This document shows, piece after piece, positions 16,913 through 26,088 of a stretch of 64,000 nt of DNA. The position numbers were made by a program, and so were the translations under genes. Positions within the stretch are counted from its first letter, which is position 1. Every line of letters starts with the position of its first letter. The notes under the pieces are model-generated. The model made no database searches and had not been told where the DNA came from. It was given only the letters and a program-made list of their open reading frames with translations. This DNA comes from Sphingopyxis sp. Root154. GTDB lineage: Bacteria > Pseudomonadota > Alphaproteobacteria > Sphingomonadales > Sphingomonadaceae. The stretch is taken from positions 18,803 through 82,802 of the forward strand of contig NZ_LMGI01000005.1 in NCBI RefSeq assembly GCF_001427105.1, written 5' to 3'.

Positions 16913-18207
16913 GCCGTCTGACCCGCGAGCGCCGCGCGCGACTTGCCACGCTCACGCAGCCAGATGAAGCCGAATACCGCCAGCAGGACGACCGGCAGGA
17001 TCGCCAGCCGCTGGAACGACAGCGACGCAGCCGCATCCTCGACCGCCAGCTTCGCAGCACCGGTCAGCGCCGCGAACGCTTCGGGACCGCCGGCGAACTC
17101 GATCTTGGCCTGGTCGAACATCGCGCCGAGTTGCGGCAGCACGAAGAAGCTTGCGAGCGCGCCCGCCGATCCGACCAGCCCCATCGCCCACGATCCACCG
17201 CGCGGATAGCGTTCGGCGACCGACGCGAGCATCGTCGGCCACATCACGCAGACGCCGAGGCCCCAGACGGTGGCGGCGACGATCGCCGTGACCGGCGACT
17301 GCGCCTGGCTCAGCATGAACAGGCCGATCGCGGCGAGCAGGCTCGATACCCAAAGCAGGCCGGGGTTCGAGATTCTGTTGGCGAGCCGCCCCGCGAAATG
17401 GCGGAAGATGAACATCAGCGCGTTGACATAGACGAGCAGCAGGATGCCGCGCATGCCGACGCGGTTCGACAGGGCGACGTCGATCCACTGGCCGGGCGCC
17501 AGTTCGGACGCCGCGGTCAGGAACATCGCGCCGAACCAGATGAAGAAGCTGGGGCGGCGAAACACCTCGCCCATCATCTCGCCAAAGCTGACGCCGCTCT
17601 CGCTGCGCAGCGGCGGGGGAAAGGTCGTGGTGAGGGCGATCACGACGGTCGCGGCGGCGGGGATCATGACCAGCGCCATGATGCCCTGCCACGGCAACGC
17701 AGCCGACAGGAAAAAGCCGGCAAGTCCGCCGACGATGATGCCGCCGGGGAACCAGGCGTGCAGCACATTGAGCCGGTGCGTGGTATCGTCGGGGTAAAGC
17801 TGCGCGGTCAGCGGATTGATCGCTGCTTCGGTCAGGCCCCAGCCGATGCCGCTGAGCAGCATGCCCGCCCACACGAGCCAATAGATGTTCATGCCCGTGG
17901 CGACATGGCCCGCGGTGACGATCATCAACGGACCGAGGATGAAGCACAGCCCCGCTCCCGCCAGGCACCGCTTCATGCCGATCTGGTCGAGCAGCGCGCT
18001 GACGACGAACAGCGTGATCGAAAAGCTGAGGAACGCTGCGCCCAGTGCGGCGGCGATCAACTCGCCCGCCTGCAACGGAGCGATCGGGTCGATCCATTCT
18101 GCCTTGAGCCCGCTGGCGATCGCACCGCGGATGGCAAGGCTCGCCGCAGCGGTGAACAGCGCCAGCACGCCCAGCCAGAACAAGCGTCCCTTGTGCAATG
18201 TCGTCAT
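16909..18207 (-). CDS. MFS sugar transporter, fucose-permease-like
   Basis: A 432-residue inner-membrane carrier with about twelve hydrophobic helices. LNVLHAWFPGGIIVGGLAG and GIGWGLTEAAINPLTAQLYP are typical of the FHS (fucose/glucose:H+ symporter) branch of the major facilitator superfamily. It sits inside the glycoside-oxidation block and probably imports the keto-sugar or free monosaccharide made in the periplasm. Substrate is inferred. The stop overlaps the next gene's start. Confidence 0.85.
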   Translation of the reverse strand: MTTLHKGRLFWLGVLALFTAAASLAIRGAIASGLKAEWIDPIAPLQAGELIAAALGAAFLSFSITLFVVSALLDQIGMKRCLAGAGLCFILGPLMIVTAGHVATGMNIYWLVWAGMLLSGIGWGLTEAAINPLTAQLYPDDTTHRLNVLHAWFPGGIIVGGLAGFFLSAALPWQGIMALVMIPAAATVVIALTTTFPPPLRSESGVSFGEMMGEVFRRPSFFIWFGAMFLTAASELAPGQWIDVALSNRVGMRGILLLVYVNALMFIFRHFAGRLANRISNPGLLWVSSLLAAIGLFMLSQAQSPVTAIVAATVWGLGVCVMWPTMLASVAERYPRGGSWAMGLVGSAGALASFFVLPQLGAMFDQAKIEFAGGPEAFAALTGAAKLAVEDAAASLSFQRLAILPVVLLAVFGFIWLRERGKSRAALAGQTA

Positions 18208-18253
18208 CCTGCGTCCCCTCTGATTATTATCGTTTAGTTCGTCTGCCGCGCGG

Positions 18254-19297
18254 TCAGGTCAGCCCCAGCATCGCGCGGTTGAGCGCCGGATCGCTGCCTC
18301 CCGCGAAATCGTCGAACGCCTTGTCCGCCTTGCGAATCATGTGCGCGGCGATGAAGGGGGCGCCTTCGCGCGCGCCGTCTTCGGGGTGCTTCAGGCAGCA
18401 TTCCCATTCGAGCACCGCCCAGCCGGCGTAGCCATATTGCGTCAGTTTCGAGAAGATACCGCCGAAGTCCACCTGGCCATCGCCCAGCGAGCGGAAGCGT
18501 CCGGGCCGGTCGACCCAGTCCTGAAACCCGCCATAGACGCCCGAGCGCCCGGTCGGGTTCAGCTCGGCGTCCTTGACGTGGAACATGCGGATCCGCTCGT
18601 GGTAAATGTCGATGAACTGCAGATAATCGAGCGCCTGCAAGACATAATGGCTGGGGTCATAGAGGATGTTGGCGCGCGGGTGATTGTCCACGCCCGCAAG
18701 GAAGCGCTCGAAGGTCACGCCATCGTGGAGATCCTCGCCCGGATGAATTTCATAGGCGAGGTCGATGCCCTGTTCGTCGAAGGCATCGAGGATCGGCCGC
18801 CAGCGCTTCGCGAGTTCGGCGAAGGCTTCTTCGACCAGTCCGGTGGGACGCTGCGGCCACGGATAGAGATAGGGCCAGGCGAGCGCGCCCGAAAAGGTCG
18901 CATGGGCTTCGAGACCCAGCCGGCGGCTCGCTTTCGCGGCAAGATGGAGCTGCTCGACCGCCCAGACCTGACGCTCGGCGGGCTTGCCCTTCACCGCGTC
19001 GGGCGCGAAGGCGTCGAACTGCGTATCATAGGCGGGATGCACCGCGACCAGCTGGCCCTGCAGATGCGTCGACAATTCGGTGATCTCGACCCCCGCCTCG
19101 CGGCAGGTGCCCGCGAGTTCATCGCAATAATCCTGGCTTTCGGCGGCTTGGCGCAGGTCGATGCAGCGGCTGTCCCACGTCGGAATCTGGATGCCGACAT
19201 AGCCGGCATCCGCCATCCAGCGCGCCGCCGAAGGCAAAGTGTCGAACGGTGCGGCGTCGCCCATGAACTGCGCAAGGAAAACGGCCGGACCCTTCAT
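18254..19297 (-). CDS. Sugar isomerase/epimerase-like TIM barrel (cytosolic)
   Basis: A 347-residue xylose-isomerase-like TIM-barrel protein with no signal peptide. Probable metal ligands lie in LAYEIHPGEDLH, ILYDPSHYVLQ, RMFHVKDAELN and WAVLEWECCL. Proteins of this size beside Gfo/Idh/MocA oxidoreductases take part in catabolism of keto-sugars, inositols or 3-keto-glycosides. Unlike the other two TIM barrels of the block it should act in the cytosol. It starts 16 bp before the cytochrome c stop on the same strand. Confidence 0.85.
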   Translation of the reverse strand: MKGPAVFLAQFMGDAAPFDTLPSAARWMADAGYVGIQIPTWDSRCIDLRQAAESQDYCDELAGTCREAGVEITELSTHLQGQLVAVHPAYDTQFDAFAPDAVKGKPAERQVWAVEQLHLAAKASRRLGLEAHATFSGALAWPYLYPWPQRPTGLVEEAFAELAKRWRPILDAFDEQGIDLAYEIHPGEDLHDGVTFERFLAGVDNHPRANILYDPSHYVLQALDYLQFIDIYHERIRMFHVKDAELNPTGRSGVYGGFQDWVDRPGRFRSLGDGQVDFGGIFSKLTQYGYAGWAVLEWECCLKHPEDGAREGAPFIAAHMIRKADKAFDDFAGGSDPALNRAMLGLT

Positions 19298-19313
19298 GCG
19301 GATACCTTTCCGG

Positions 19314-19703
19314 TCATTTGGTTTCGGTCTTGAGCCAGGCGATCAGCGCCGCGCGGCGCGCCGGGTCGGCGACCTTGACGACCATGCGCGTGCCGGGGAC
19401 TTTTTTGGTCGGCGCGGCAAGATATTCGTCGAGCGTCTTGTCGTCCCAGCGAATTTTCGATGCCTTGAGCGCCGGGCTGTAGTTGAACCCGGCAACGGAG
19501 CCGGCTTGCCGGCCGAACAGACCGTGCAGATTGGGACCCATCGTGCTTTTGCCGCCCGGCTCCAGCGTATGACAGGCGCGGCAAGCCGCGAAGGCCTGCG
19601 CGCCGGGACCTTGGGCGGGTGCCGCAACCGCCGCTGGCGAAGGCGCGAGCATCAGCGCAATCAATATTGCCCCCGCCGGTGGCAGGGCGAACAGAAATTT
19701 CAT
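19314..19703 (-). CDS. Exported class I cytochrome c
   Basis: A 129-residue periplasmic c-type cytochrome. It has a signal peptide (MKFLFALPPAGAILIALMLA), one haem motif CRACH at residues 41-45 and the axial Met107 in PGTRMVVK. The spacing GPNLHGLFGRQAG is typical of class I cytochromes c. The start at 19703 has GGGAGAGG three bases upstream. It is the likely electron acceptor of the GMC dehydrogenase in this block. Confidence 0.87.
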   Translation of the reverse strand: MKFLFALPPAGAILIALMLAPSPAAVAAPAQGPGAQAFAACRACHTLEPGGKSTMGPNLHGLFGRQAGSVAGFNYSPALKASKIRWDDKTLDEYLAAPTKKVPGTRMVVKVADPARRAALIAWLKTETK

Positions 19704-19753
19704 TATCCTCTCCCGTCTGGCAACAGCCGGTGCGATCAGGTAACCGTTCGAAA

Positions 19754-19798
19754 TCCTATTATGCAAACAATTTTGGAAATTCGGGCCAAGGGAATGCG
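19754..19798. promoter_or_regulatory. Divergent AT-rich region between cytochrome c and oxidoreductase genes
   Basis: The 95-bp divergent gap contains TCCTAT (19754-19759) and an AT-rich run ending just before the oxidoreductase ATG, with AAGGGA as ribosome site. TCCTAT also occurs at 6521-6526, 21876-21881 and 40935-40940. No clear -35/-10 pair can be fixed. Confidence 0.25.
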
Positions 19799-21001
19799 AT
19801 GAATACGAATACGAGGTCAAAAACGCGCTACGGCATGGTCGGTGGCGGCGAAGGCGCCTTCATCGGCGCGGTACACCGGATGGCCGCGGCGCTCGATGGC
19901 GAGTTTGCGCTGGTGTGCGGCGCGTTCAGCAGCGACGCCGGGCGTAATGGGCGGAGCGCCGCGGCGCTCGGGCTCGACCCCGCTCGGGCTTATGCGACGC
20001 TCGACGCGCTGCTCACGGGCGAGGCGGCGCTGCCCGAGGACCAGCGGATGGAGGCGCTGGCGATCGTCACCCCGAATCACCTGCACGCCCTGATGGCGAT
20101 CGCCGCGCTCGATGCCGGTTTTCATGTCCTGTCCGAAAAGCCGATGGCGCTGAACCTCGCCGAGGCAAGAGCGATCGACGCGGCGGTTGCCCGCAGCGGC
20201 AAGCTGTACGGGCTGGCATTCACCTATAGCGGCTATCCGCTGATCGAAGAGGCGCGCGTCCGCGTCGCACGCGGCGATTTCGGCAAGATCCGGTTGGTGC
20301 AGGTCGAATATTCGCAAGGCTGGCTCAGCCGGCCGATCGACCGGGACGGCAACAAGCAGGCCGAATGGCGCACCGATCCCGCGCGCGCGGGACTGGGCGG
20401 TTGCCTGGGCGACATCGGGACCCACGCCTTTCAGCTTGCCGAACATGTCTCCGGGCTTGCGGTCGGGTCGCTCAGCGCGGAGCTGACCACGCATGTTCCG
20501 GGCCGCCGCCTCGATGACGATGTGGCGGCGCTGCTGCGATTCGAAGGCGGCGCGCGCGGCGTGCTGAAAGCCAGCCAGATCGCCGCGGGCGACGAAAATG
20601 GCCTGCGCCTGCGCATCCACGGCGAGGAGGGCGGCCTCGAATGGTCGCAGATGGAGCCGAATACGTTGACGTTGCGCTGGCTGGACCGGCCCACCGAGGT
20701 GATCCGCGCGGGCGGGCCCGGTCTCGACCCATCGGCGCTGGCGCGGCTGCGTACCCCGGCAGGACATCCCGAGGGCTATATTGAGGCGTTTGCCAACCTC
20801 TATCGCAGCTTCGGCCGAGCCCTTCGTGCTGGCGCCTCGACCCCGCCGCGGCCGGGCACCGCCGACTGGTTTCCCGGGATCGTCGACGGCCTGCGAACGA
20901 TGGCCTTTGTCGAAGCGGTGATCGAAAACAGCGCCGGCGAGGCGAAATGGACCGCACTTGCCGACATCGCGAACGATCGCCGGACGGCAGGCGGCAATTA
21001 G
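19799..21001 (+). CDS. Gfo/Idh/MocA-family oxidoreductase
   Basis: A 400-residue NAD(P)-dependent oxidoreductase. The N-terminal Rossmann fold shows RYGMVGGGEGAFIGAVHR, then AIVTPNHLHALMAIAALDAG and the catalytic Lys in VLSEKPMALN; the C-terminal domain has GGCLGDIGTHAFQLAEHVSG. Such enzymes oxidise or reduce sugars, inositols and keto-glycosides. It is divergent from the cytochrome c gene and completes the sugar block, possibly reducing the 3-keto group in the cytosol. The ATG at 19799 is chosen for its AAGGGA ribosome site. Confidence 0.87.
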   Translation: MNTNTRSKTRYGMVGGGEGAFIGAVHRMAAALDGEFALVCGAFSSDAGRNGRSAAALGLDPARAYATLDALLTGEAALPEDQRMEALAIVTPNHLHALMAIAALDAGFHVLSEKPMALNLAEARAIDAAVARSGKLYGLAFTYSGYPLIEEARVRVARGDFGKIRLVQVEYSQGWLSRPIDRDGNKQAEWRTDPARAGLGGCLGDIGTHAFQLAEHVSGLAVGSLSAELTTHVPGRRLDDDVAALLRFEGGARGVLKASQIAAGDENGLRLRIHGEEGGLEWSQMEPNTLTLRWLDRPTEVIRAGGPGLDPSALARLRTPAGHPEGYIEAFANLYRSFGRALRAGASTPPRPGTADWFPGIVDGLRTMAFVEAVIENSAGEAKWTALADIANDRRTAGGN

Positions 21002-21056
21002 CGCCGCGCTGTTTGCCAACCCTCCTTCGAGGGATGCCGCTTTACGATCGCTCCGC

Positions 21057-21812
21057 TCAGGCCGTGGCTTCGCGCCCGCGCATCTTGGTCGGTGCCATGC
21101 CAAAACGCCGCGCGAACGCGCGCGTGAAGCTCGCGTTGCTCATATAGCCGCAATTATAGCCGATGCTCGATATCGGGAGGTCGCTTTGCGCGAGCAGCTG
21201 GCGCGCGCGCTGCAGTCGCCGCTCGCTCACCGCCTCGGCGACGCTGCATTGATAAAGCTCGCGAAAGCCCCGCGTCAGCTTGGCTTTGCTGAGGCCGCAG
21301 CGGCGCGCGACGCTGCCGACGGTCAGCTTTTCCTGCCACTTCTCGTTGACCAGCTGATGCGCGGCGGCGACGCGGGTGATGTCGAGTTCGCTCAGCGACG
21401 TGCTGCCCCCAACCTCGACCATGCGGTCGGCGGCGAGTTCGGCGAAAAGCTGGCAGAGCAGTTCCTGACTGCGCGCGCTGCGCAACATGTCGTCGACTTC
21501 GCTGTCGCCTTCTAGGGCGACCACCGCGCGGCCGAGACCGCGAAGATTGGCGGGGAGATACCAGCGGCCATCCGCCTTGGGGCGGCGCCCGAACAGACGG
21601 TCGCACGCGGCGCGGCTGATCGCGAGCACGACCAGATGATCGTCGGCGGGGCCCGAGACATCGCCGGGGAGCAGCATCGAGACGGCGGGCTCGCCAATAT
21701 CGCCAAAGCCGAAAATGAGCGCGTCGGGCGGCAGGAACGCGGCGTCACAGGGGCCGCGGCCGACGAAGCTCGTAAACTCCGGAGAAATGCGAATGGATAG
21801 CTTGTTTGTCAT
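21057..21812 (-). CDS. AraC-family transcriptional regulator
   Basis: A protein of about 251 residues whose C-terminal hundred residues hold the two helix-turn-helix units of AraC proteins: VGSVARRCGLSKAKLTRGFR and ISSIGYNCGYMSNASFTRAF. The N-terminal half is an unassigned sensing domain. The ATG at 21812 has GGGAT and AGG upstream; a TTG at 21866 would extend the protein by 18 residues. It converges on the oxidoreductase gene and may control the glycoside block; the target is not visible. Confidence 0.85.
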   Translation of the reverse strand: MTNKLSIRISPEFTSFVGRGPCDAAFLPPDALIFGFGDIGEPAVSMLLPGDVSGPADDHLVVLAISRAACDRLFGRRPKADGRWYLPANLRGLGRAVVALEGDSEVDDMLRSARSQELLCQLFAELAADRMVEVGGSTSLSELDITRVAAAHQLVNEKWQEKLTVGSVARRCGLSKAKLTRGFRELYQCSVAEAVSERRLQRARQLLAQSDLPISSIGYNCGYMSNASFTRAFARRFGMAPTKMRGREATA

Positions 21813-21995
21813 CCTGTCATCCCAGCGAATCGGGGCATCAGTGGCGGCGTCATGCTGTATGTGCAATCATCTTGGTCCTATCCGATAAGCAAATTTTCTT
21901 TGCCGATTGTTCCGACAGATTATGCCGTTCGGCTTGATCGATGCGATAAATGCGCAAATATGTGCTAGATGAGAAAATCGATTGAAAGGACACCG

Positions 21996-22661
21996 ATGCC
22001 GGCAACGCGCCAGCCCATCCCGACCAGCAGCGATCGGCGCACCGCCATCGACGGCAATCCGGGCGTATTCCTGCGGGAGCTCCGGACAGAAAAGGGGTGG
22101 ACGCTCGCCGAGGTGAGCGAGCGCACGCGCATTCCGGTTTCAACTTTGTCAAAGATTGAAACCGGCAAGATGTCGCTCAGCTACGAAAAGCTGTTGCGGC
22201 TGAGCCAGGGGCTCGAAATCGACATCACGCAGCTCTTCGCCGCGGCGACGTCGATCCCGGCCGCCACGCATACCGCCACCGGCCGACGCAGCATTACGCC
22301 GGCGGGCGAGGGGCCTTCGATCCAGACGGCGACCTATAACTACACCTATCCCTCGGCCGATCTGCTCAACAAGACGCTGAATCCCATGATCATCGACATC
22401 AAGGTGCGCTCGATTGACGATTTCGGCGAGCTGATGCGCCATTCGGGCGAAGAATATGTGCTCGTTCTGGAGGGCGAGTGCGAATTTCACACTGACATGT
22501 ACGCGCCATCGCGCCTGAAAACGGGTGATTCGGCTTATTTCGACGCGTCGATGGGGCATGGCTATGTCGCGGTTGGCGACGGGCCGTGCCGTATCCTGTC
22601 GGTTTGCTCGGCAACCGATGCCGATCTGAAATCGGCGCTTCATCCCGTCGACGCCGAATAA
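21996..22661 (+). CDS. XRE-family regulator with C-terminal cupin domain
   Basis: A 221-residue regulator. The helix-turn-helix spans roughly residues 23-70 (FLRELRTEKGWTLAEVSERT, then VSTLSKIETGKMSLSYEK); the cupin follows with HSGEEYVLVLEGECEFHTD and KTGDSAYFDASMGHGY. It is related to the regulator at 3185-3808. ATG 21996 is favoured because AAAGGA lies five bases before it; an ATG at 21969 lacks one. It is 219 bp upstream of the D-amino-acid locus in the same direction and is the best candidate to bind the TTGAAA dyads there. Confidence 0.85.
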   Translation: MPATRQPIPTSSDRRTAIDGNPGVFLRELRTEKGWTLAEVSERTRIPVSTLSKIETGKMSLSYEKLLRLSQGLEIDITQLFAAATSIPAATHTATGRRSITPAGEGPSIQTATYNYTYPSADLLNKTLNPMIIDIKVRSIDDFGELMRHSGEEYVLVLEGECEFHTDMYAPSRLKTGDSAYFDASMGHGYVAVGDGPCRILSVCSATDADLKSALHPVDAE

Positions 22662-22809
22662 TCGTTTAGCACTGCGCCCCCCGGTAATCGGCCTTCGCGG
22701 CCACTGCGGAAAAATCTGTCCTTCTGAAATTTGCCCGCGCCTTCGCTTCGCGGTTGCACGGTCGCGTCCGCCATTGACAAATTTCCGTTCAGGATGCCTA
22801 TATCCAGAA

Positions 22810-22837
22810 TTGAAAATATTTCAAAAAGTGAAATTTC
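22810..22837. promoter_or_regulatory. Dyad TTGAAA-ATA-TTTCAA upstream of the first serine hydrolase
   Basis: A perfect 6-bp dyad with a 3-base spacer (22810-22824) is followed by a second small palindrome GAAATTTC (22830-22837). It lies 57 bp before the ATG of the serine hydrolase. The 9-mer TTGAAAATA in it recurs before dgcN (24946-24954) and before a TonB receptor (40892-40900). A shared operator is inferred. Confidence 0.45.
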
Positions 22838-22880
22838 GGTAATAGGGCTGTGAGAATGCCCGATCGAAAGGGGAGGGCGA

Positions 22881-24860
22881 ATGCGGTTTGTACGTTCTTG
22901 CGCAATGCTGGCTGCGGCGATGCTGGTCGGGGTCACGGCGCCACCGGTGAGCCCGTCCGCCGCGCAATCCGCCCCCAAGCCGGTGACGGAGGCACGCGGC
23001 GAGGGTCGCCCGCTCCCCGCTCCCGCTATGGTGAAGAGCGACGTCGATGCCTGGCTCGATGGCTATATGCCCTATGCCCTCAAGCGCGGCGATGCGGCGG
23101 GTGCGGTCGTCGTGGTGGTCAAGGACGGCAAGGTCCTGACGCAGCGCGGCTTCGGTTACGCTGATGTTGGCTCGCGCAGGCCGGTCGACCCCGAAACCAC
23201 ACTTTTTCGCCAGGCGTCGGTGTCGAAGATGATCACCTGGACCGCGGTGATGCAGCTTGTCGAGCAGGGCAAGATCGATCTCGACCGCGACATCAACACC
23301 TATCTCGATTTCAAGATTCCGGCTTTCCAGGGCAAGCCGGTCACGATGCGCAATTTGATGACGCATACCGGCGGCTTCGACGAAGTGCAGCGCGGGCTCA
23401 ACAGCTATGACCCGAAGAAAATCCCGTCGCTTGGCGATGCGCTGAAGCGGCAAGTGCCGCACCGCATTTACGCGCCCGGAACGACGCCGGCCTATTCGAA
23501 TTATGGCACGTCGCTGGCGGGCTATATCGTCGAGCGCGTGTCGGGCCTTTCCTACGACGATTATGTCGAACGGCACGTCTTTGCGCCCGCGGGCATGACG
23601 CGATCGACCTTCCGCCAGCCGCTTCCCGCGGCGCTCCGGCCGCTGATGGCGAGCGGATATATGCTGGGATCGGGCAAGCCGGGGCGGTTCGAGCTCAGCA
23701 GTCTCGCGCCGTCGGGCGCGATGACCGCGTCGGGTGCCGACATGGGGCGCTTTATGATTGCGCACCTCGCCGACGGCGGGGCGCTGATGAAGCCCGCGAC
23801 CGCGGCGCAGATGCAAAACACGATCCTGCGCCTGATCCCGCCGCTTAACGGCATGGCGCTCGGCTTCTACGAACAGAATATCAACGGCCGCAAGGCGCTC
23901 TCGCACGCCGGCGACAGCCTCAATTTCCACAGCCAGCTCTGGATATTCCCCGAGGAGAAGGTCGGCATCTATATGTCGATGAACGCCTCGGGCACGCAGA
24001 ATGTCTCGGGGCCGATCCGCGCCCATTTGTTCGAAGCCTTCGCCGATCGTTATTTCCCGTTCGAGCAGCGCGACGGCCGCGTCGATGCCGCCACCGCGCG
24101 CGAACATGCGCGGATGATGGTCGGGACGTATAACAAGACGCGGCGGCTGGAGACGAGCTTCCTGAAGGCGTTGGAATTGACCGGGCAGACGAAGGTCTCG
24201 CTCGATAGCGACGGGGGCATCCGGCTCAATACGGTGTCGGGTATCGGAGGACAGCCGCGCAAGTGGTTGGAAATCGCGCCTTTCGTATGGCGGGAAGCGG
24301 GAGGCAAGATGCGCCTTGCCGCCAAGGTGGAAAATGGCCGCATCGCGCGTTTCAGCGTTGATTCGGCGTCGCCCTATCTCGCGTTCGATCGCGTGCCCTG
24401 GCATCTGTCGGGTGCCTGGCTCACGCCCGCGATGCTCGCCAGCCTCGGCGCGCTCCTGCTCACCGCGATCGCCTGGCCCGCCTCGACGCTGCTCCGTCGC
24501 CGCTATGGCGTCAAAGCCGACCTCGCGCCCGCGGCGCTCAAAAGCTACCGGCTGACGCGCAGCTTTGCGGCGCTGGCCGTCGCGGTGATGGTTGGGTGGT
24601 TGTTGTTCGCGACTAAGCTGCTCGCCGATTTCTCGTCGCTCGGCGGTGAACTCGACTGGGCGCTCGTCATGCTCCAGATCGCAACGCCGGTCATTTTCCT
24701 CGGCCTGCTCGCCAGCGCGATCTGGAATATCCGGCATGTCTGGACGTCCAAGCGCGGCCGGTTCGCGAAATTCTGGAGCCTCGTGCTGCTGATGAGCGCG
24801 GTCGTCCTCCTATGGATTGGCGTCGGTTTCCACCTGATCGGCTTTGGAACGCGCTTCTGA
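22881..24860 (+). CDS. Serine hydrolase, beta-lactamase/DD-peptidase fold, with C-terminal membrane tail
   Basis: A 659-residue exported enzyme of the beta-lactamase-related family (COG1680 type). It has a signal peptide, the catalytic SxxK at Ser113-Lys116 (QASVSKMITW), YxN at 205-207 (PAYSNYG) and HxG at 342-344 (SHAGDS). After a domain of about 170 residues come four hydrophobic helices between about residue 515 and the end, so the catalytic domain faces the periplasm from an inner-membrane anchor. Family members are D-aminopeptidases, DD-peptidases or esterases. A paralogue of the same layout is at 33798-35789. It heads the D-glutamate locus. Confidence 0.87.
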   Translation: MRFVRSCAMLAAAMLVGVTAPPVSPSAAQSAPKPVTEARGEGRPLPAPAMVKSDVDAWLDGYMPYALKRGDAAGAVVVVVKDGKVLTQRGFGYADVGSRRPVDPETTLFRQASVSKMITWTAVMQLVEQGKIDLDRDINTYLDFKIPAFQGKPVTMRNLMTHTGGFDEVQRGLNSYDPKKIPSLGDALKRQVPHRIYAPGTTPAYSNYGTSLAGYIVERVSGLSYDDYVERHVFAPAGMTRSTFRQPLPAALRPLMASGYMLGSGKPGRFELSSLAPSGAMTASGADMGRFMIAHLADGGALMKPATAAQMQNTILRLIPPLNGMALGFYEQNINGRKALSHAGDSLNFHSQLWIFPEEKVGIYMSMNASGTQNVSGPIRAHLFEAFADRYFPFEQRDGRVDAATAREHARMMVGTYNKTRRLETSFLKALELTGQTKVSLDSDGGIRLNTVSGIGGQPRKWLEIAPFVWREAGGKMRLAAKVENGRIARFSVDSASPYLAFDRVPWHLSGAWLTPAMLASLGALLLTAIAWPASTLLRRRYGVKADLAPAALKSYRLTRSFAALAVAVMVGWLLFATKLLADFSSLGGELDWALVMLQIATPVIFLGLLASAIWNIRHVWTSKRGRFAKFWSLVLLMSAVVLLWIGVGFHLIGFGTRF

Positions 24861-24938
24861 TCGGGGCGGGCGGGACGCATGCCGGGGTGTGCGCCGGCTT
24901 GCCAGCAAAGAAACTTCTCCAATTGTATTGCAATTATC

Positions 24939-24955
24939 AAAATTTGAAAATAATG
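24939..24955. promoter_or_regulatory. AT-rich dyad upstream of dgcN
   Basis: TCAAA-A-TTTGA (24939-24949) is a perfect 5-bp dyad, running into TTGAAAATA (24946-24954). It sits in the 170-bp gap between the first serine hydrolase and dgcN, about 80 bp before the GTG. It suggests dgcN has its own promoter under the same control as the flanking sites; this is inference. Confidence 0.4.
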
Positions 24956-25032
24956 TCTCAAACAGGTCAACAGGAGCGGGTACAGGATCGGCGCCGCGAC
25001 GGCGCCCGATTCTGCCTCGCTTCGGATTTTTG

Positions 25033-26088
25033 GTGAAAGACGTGAACATTCAAACTTCCCTCGATATCGCCGCCGGCGCATTGCAATTGCCCCAGCCCTA
25101 TCTGCTGTTCCTCGGGGACACGACTGTGCGCGGCTATGCGAAGACCGCCTTCGGTCTCCGCGACTGGGCGCCCGAGAAATGTGTCGGTGAATACGCCTTG
25201 CCCGGCGCGACGGTCAGTGCGGGGCTGGAACAGCTCGCACCCGCAGCGGCGAAGGCACGGGGTGCGCGTTCGCTGCTCATCGGCGTCGCGAACAGCGGCG
25301 GCGTGATTCCCGAAAGCTGGATGCCCGCGCTTTTCGAGGCACTCGATGCCGGGCTCGATATCGTCAGCGGTATGCACATGCGGCTGGCCGATATGCCCGA
25401 ACTCGCCGCGCGGGCGCAGCGCCTCGGTCGCCAGCTGATCGACGTGCGTCATCCGCCCAAGGGCCTGCCCGTCGGCACGGGGCGCAAGCGGAGCGGTAAG
25501 CGGCTGCTCACCGTCGGAACCGATTGCGCGCTCGGCAAGAAATATACGGCGCTGGCCCTCGCACGCGCTTTTGCCGCCCGCGGCGTCGATGCCGATTTTC
25601 GCGCGACGGGACAGACCGGTATCATGATTGCCGGCGGCGGCGTGCCGATGGACGCGGTGGTCTCGGATTTCGAGGCTGGTGCGGCGGAGACGGTGAGCCC
25701 AGACGCGGCCGATGATCATTGGGACGTGGTCGAAGGGCAGGGGTCGCTTTTTCACCCCGCCTATGCTGCGGTATCGCTGGGGCTGCTCCACGGCAGCCAG
25801 CCCGACGTGATCGTCGTGTGTCACGAGCCAGGTCGCGAAGAAATATTGGGTTCGCCCGGTTACCGCTTGCCGAGCATTGAGGAAACAATCGATCTCAACC
25901 TGCGGCTGGGTGTGCGGACCAATCCGGCCATCCGCTGCGCCGGTCTGTCGTACAACACGTCGCATCTGGGCGAGGAAGAGGCCATCGCGCTGATGGCGGC
26001 TGATAGCGAACGGCTCGGCCTTCCGGTCGCCGACCCCATCCGCGGCGGCGAAGCCTTCGCTCGTCTGGTGGATAGCTGCCTCGCATGA
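25033..26088 (+). CDS. dgcN: DUF1611 protein, probable D-glutamate N-acetyltransferase DgcN
   Basis: A protein of about 350 residues of the DUF1611 family, of which DgcN acetylates D-glutamate in a described bacterial D-Glu catabolic pathway. It shows PYLLFLGD near the start, LLIGVANSGGVIPESW, and a P-loop GTDCALGKKYT around residue 160, followed by the conserved VVEGQGSLFHPAY. The start is uncertain: GTG at 25033 (GGA upstream) or GTG at 25042, with no ATG nearby. The call is supported by an enolase-superfamily DgcA gene six genes downstream (31474-32487). Its stop overlaps the carrier ATG (26085-26088). Confidence 0.85.
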   Translation: MKDVNIQTSLDIAAGALQLPQPYLLFLGDTTVRGYAKTAFGLRDWAPEKCVGEYALPGATVSAGLEQLAPAAAKARGARSLLIGVANSGGVIPESWMPALFEALDAGLDIVSGMHMRLADMPELAARAQRLGRQLIDVRHPPKGLPVGTGRKRSGKRLLTVGTDCALGKKYTALALARAFAARGVDADFRATGQTGIMIAGGGVPMDAVVSDFEAGAAETVSPDAADDHWDVVEGQGSLFHPAYAAVSLGLLHGSQPDVIVVCHEPGREEILGSPGYRLPSIEETIDLNLRLGVRTNPAIRCAGLSYNTSHLGEEEAIALMAADSERLGLPVADPIRGGEAFARLVDSCLA

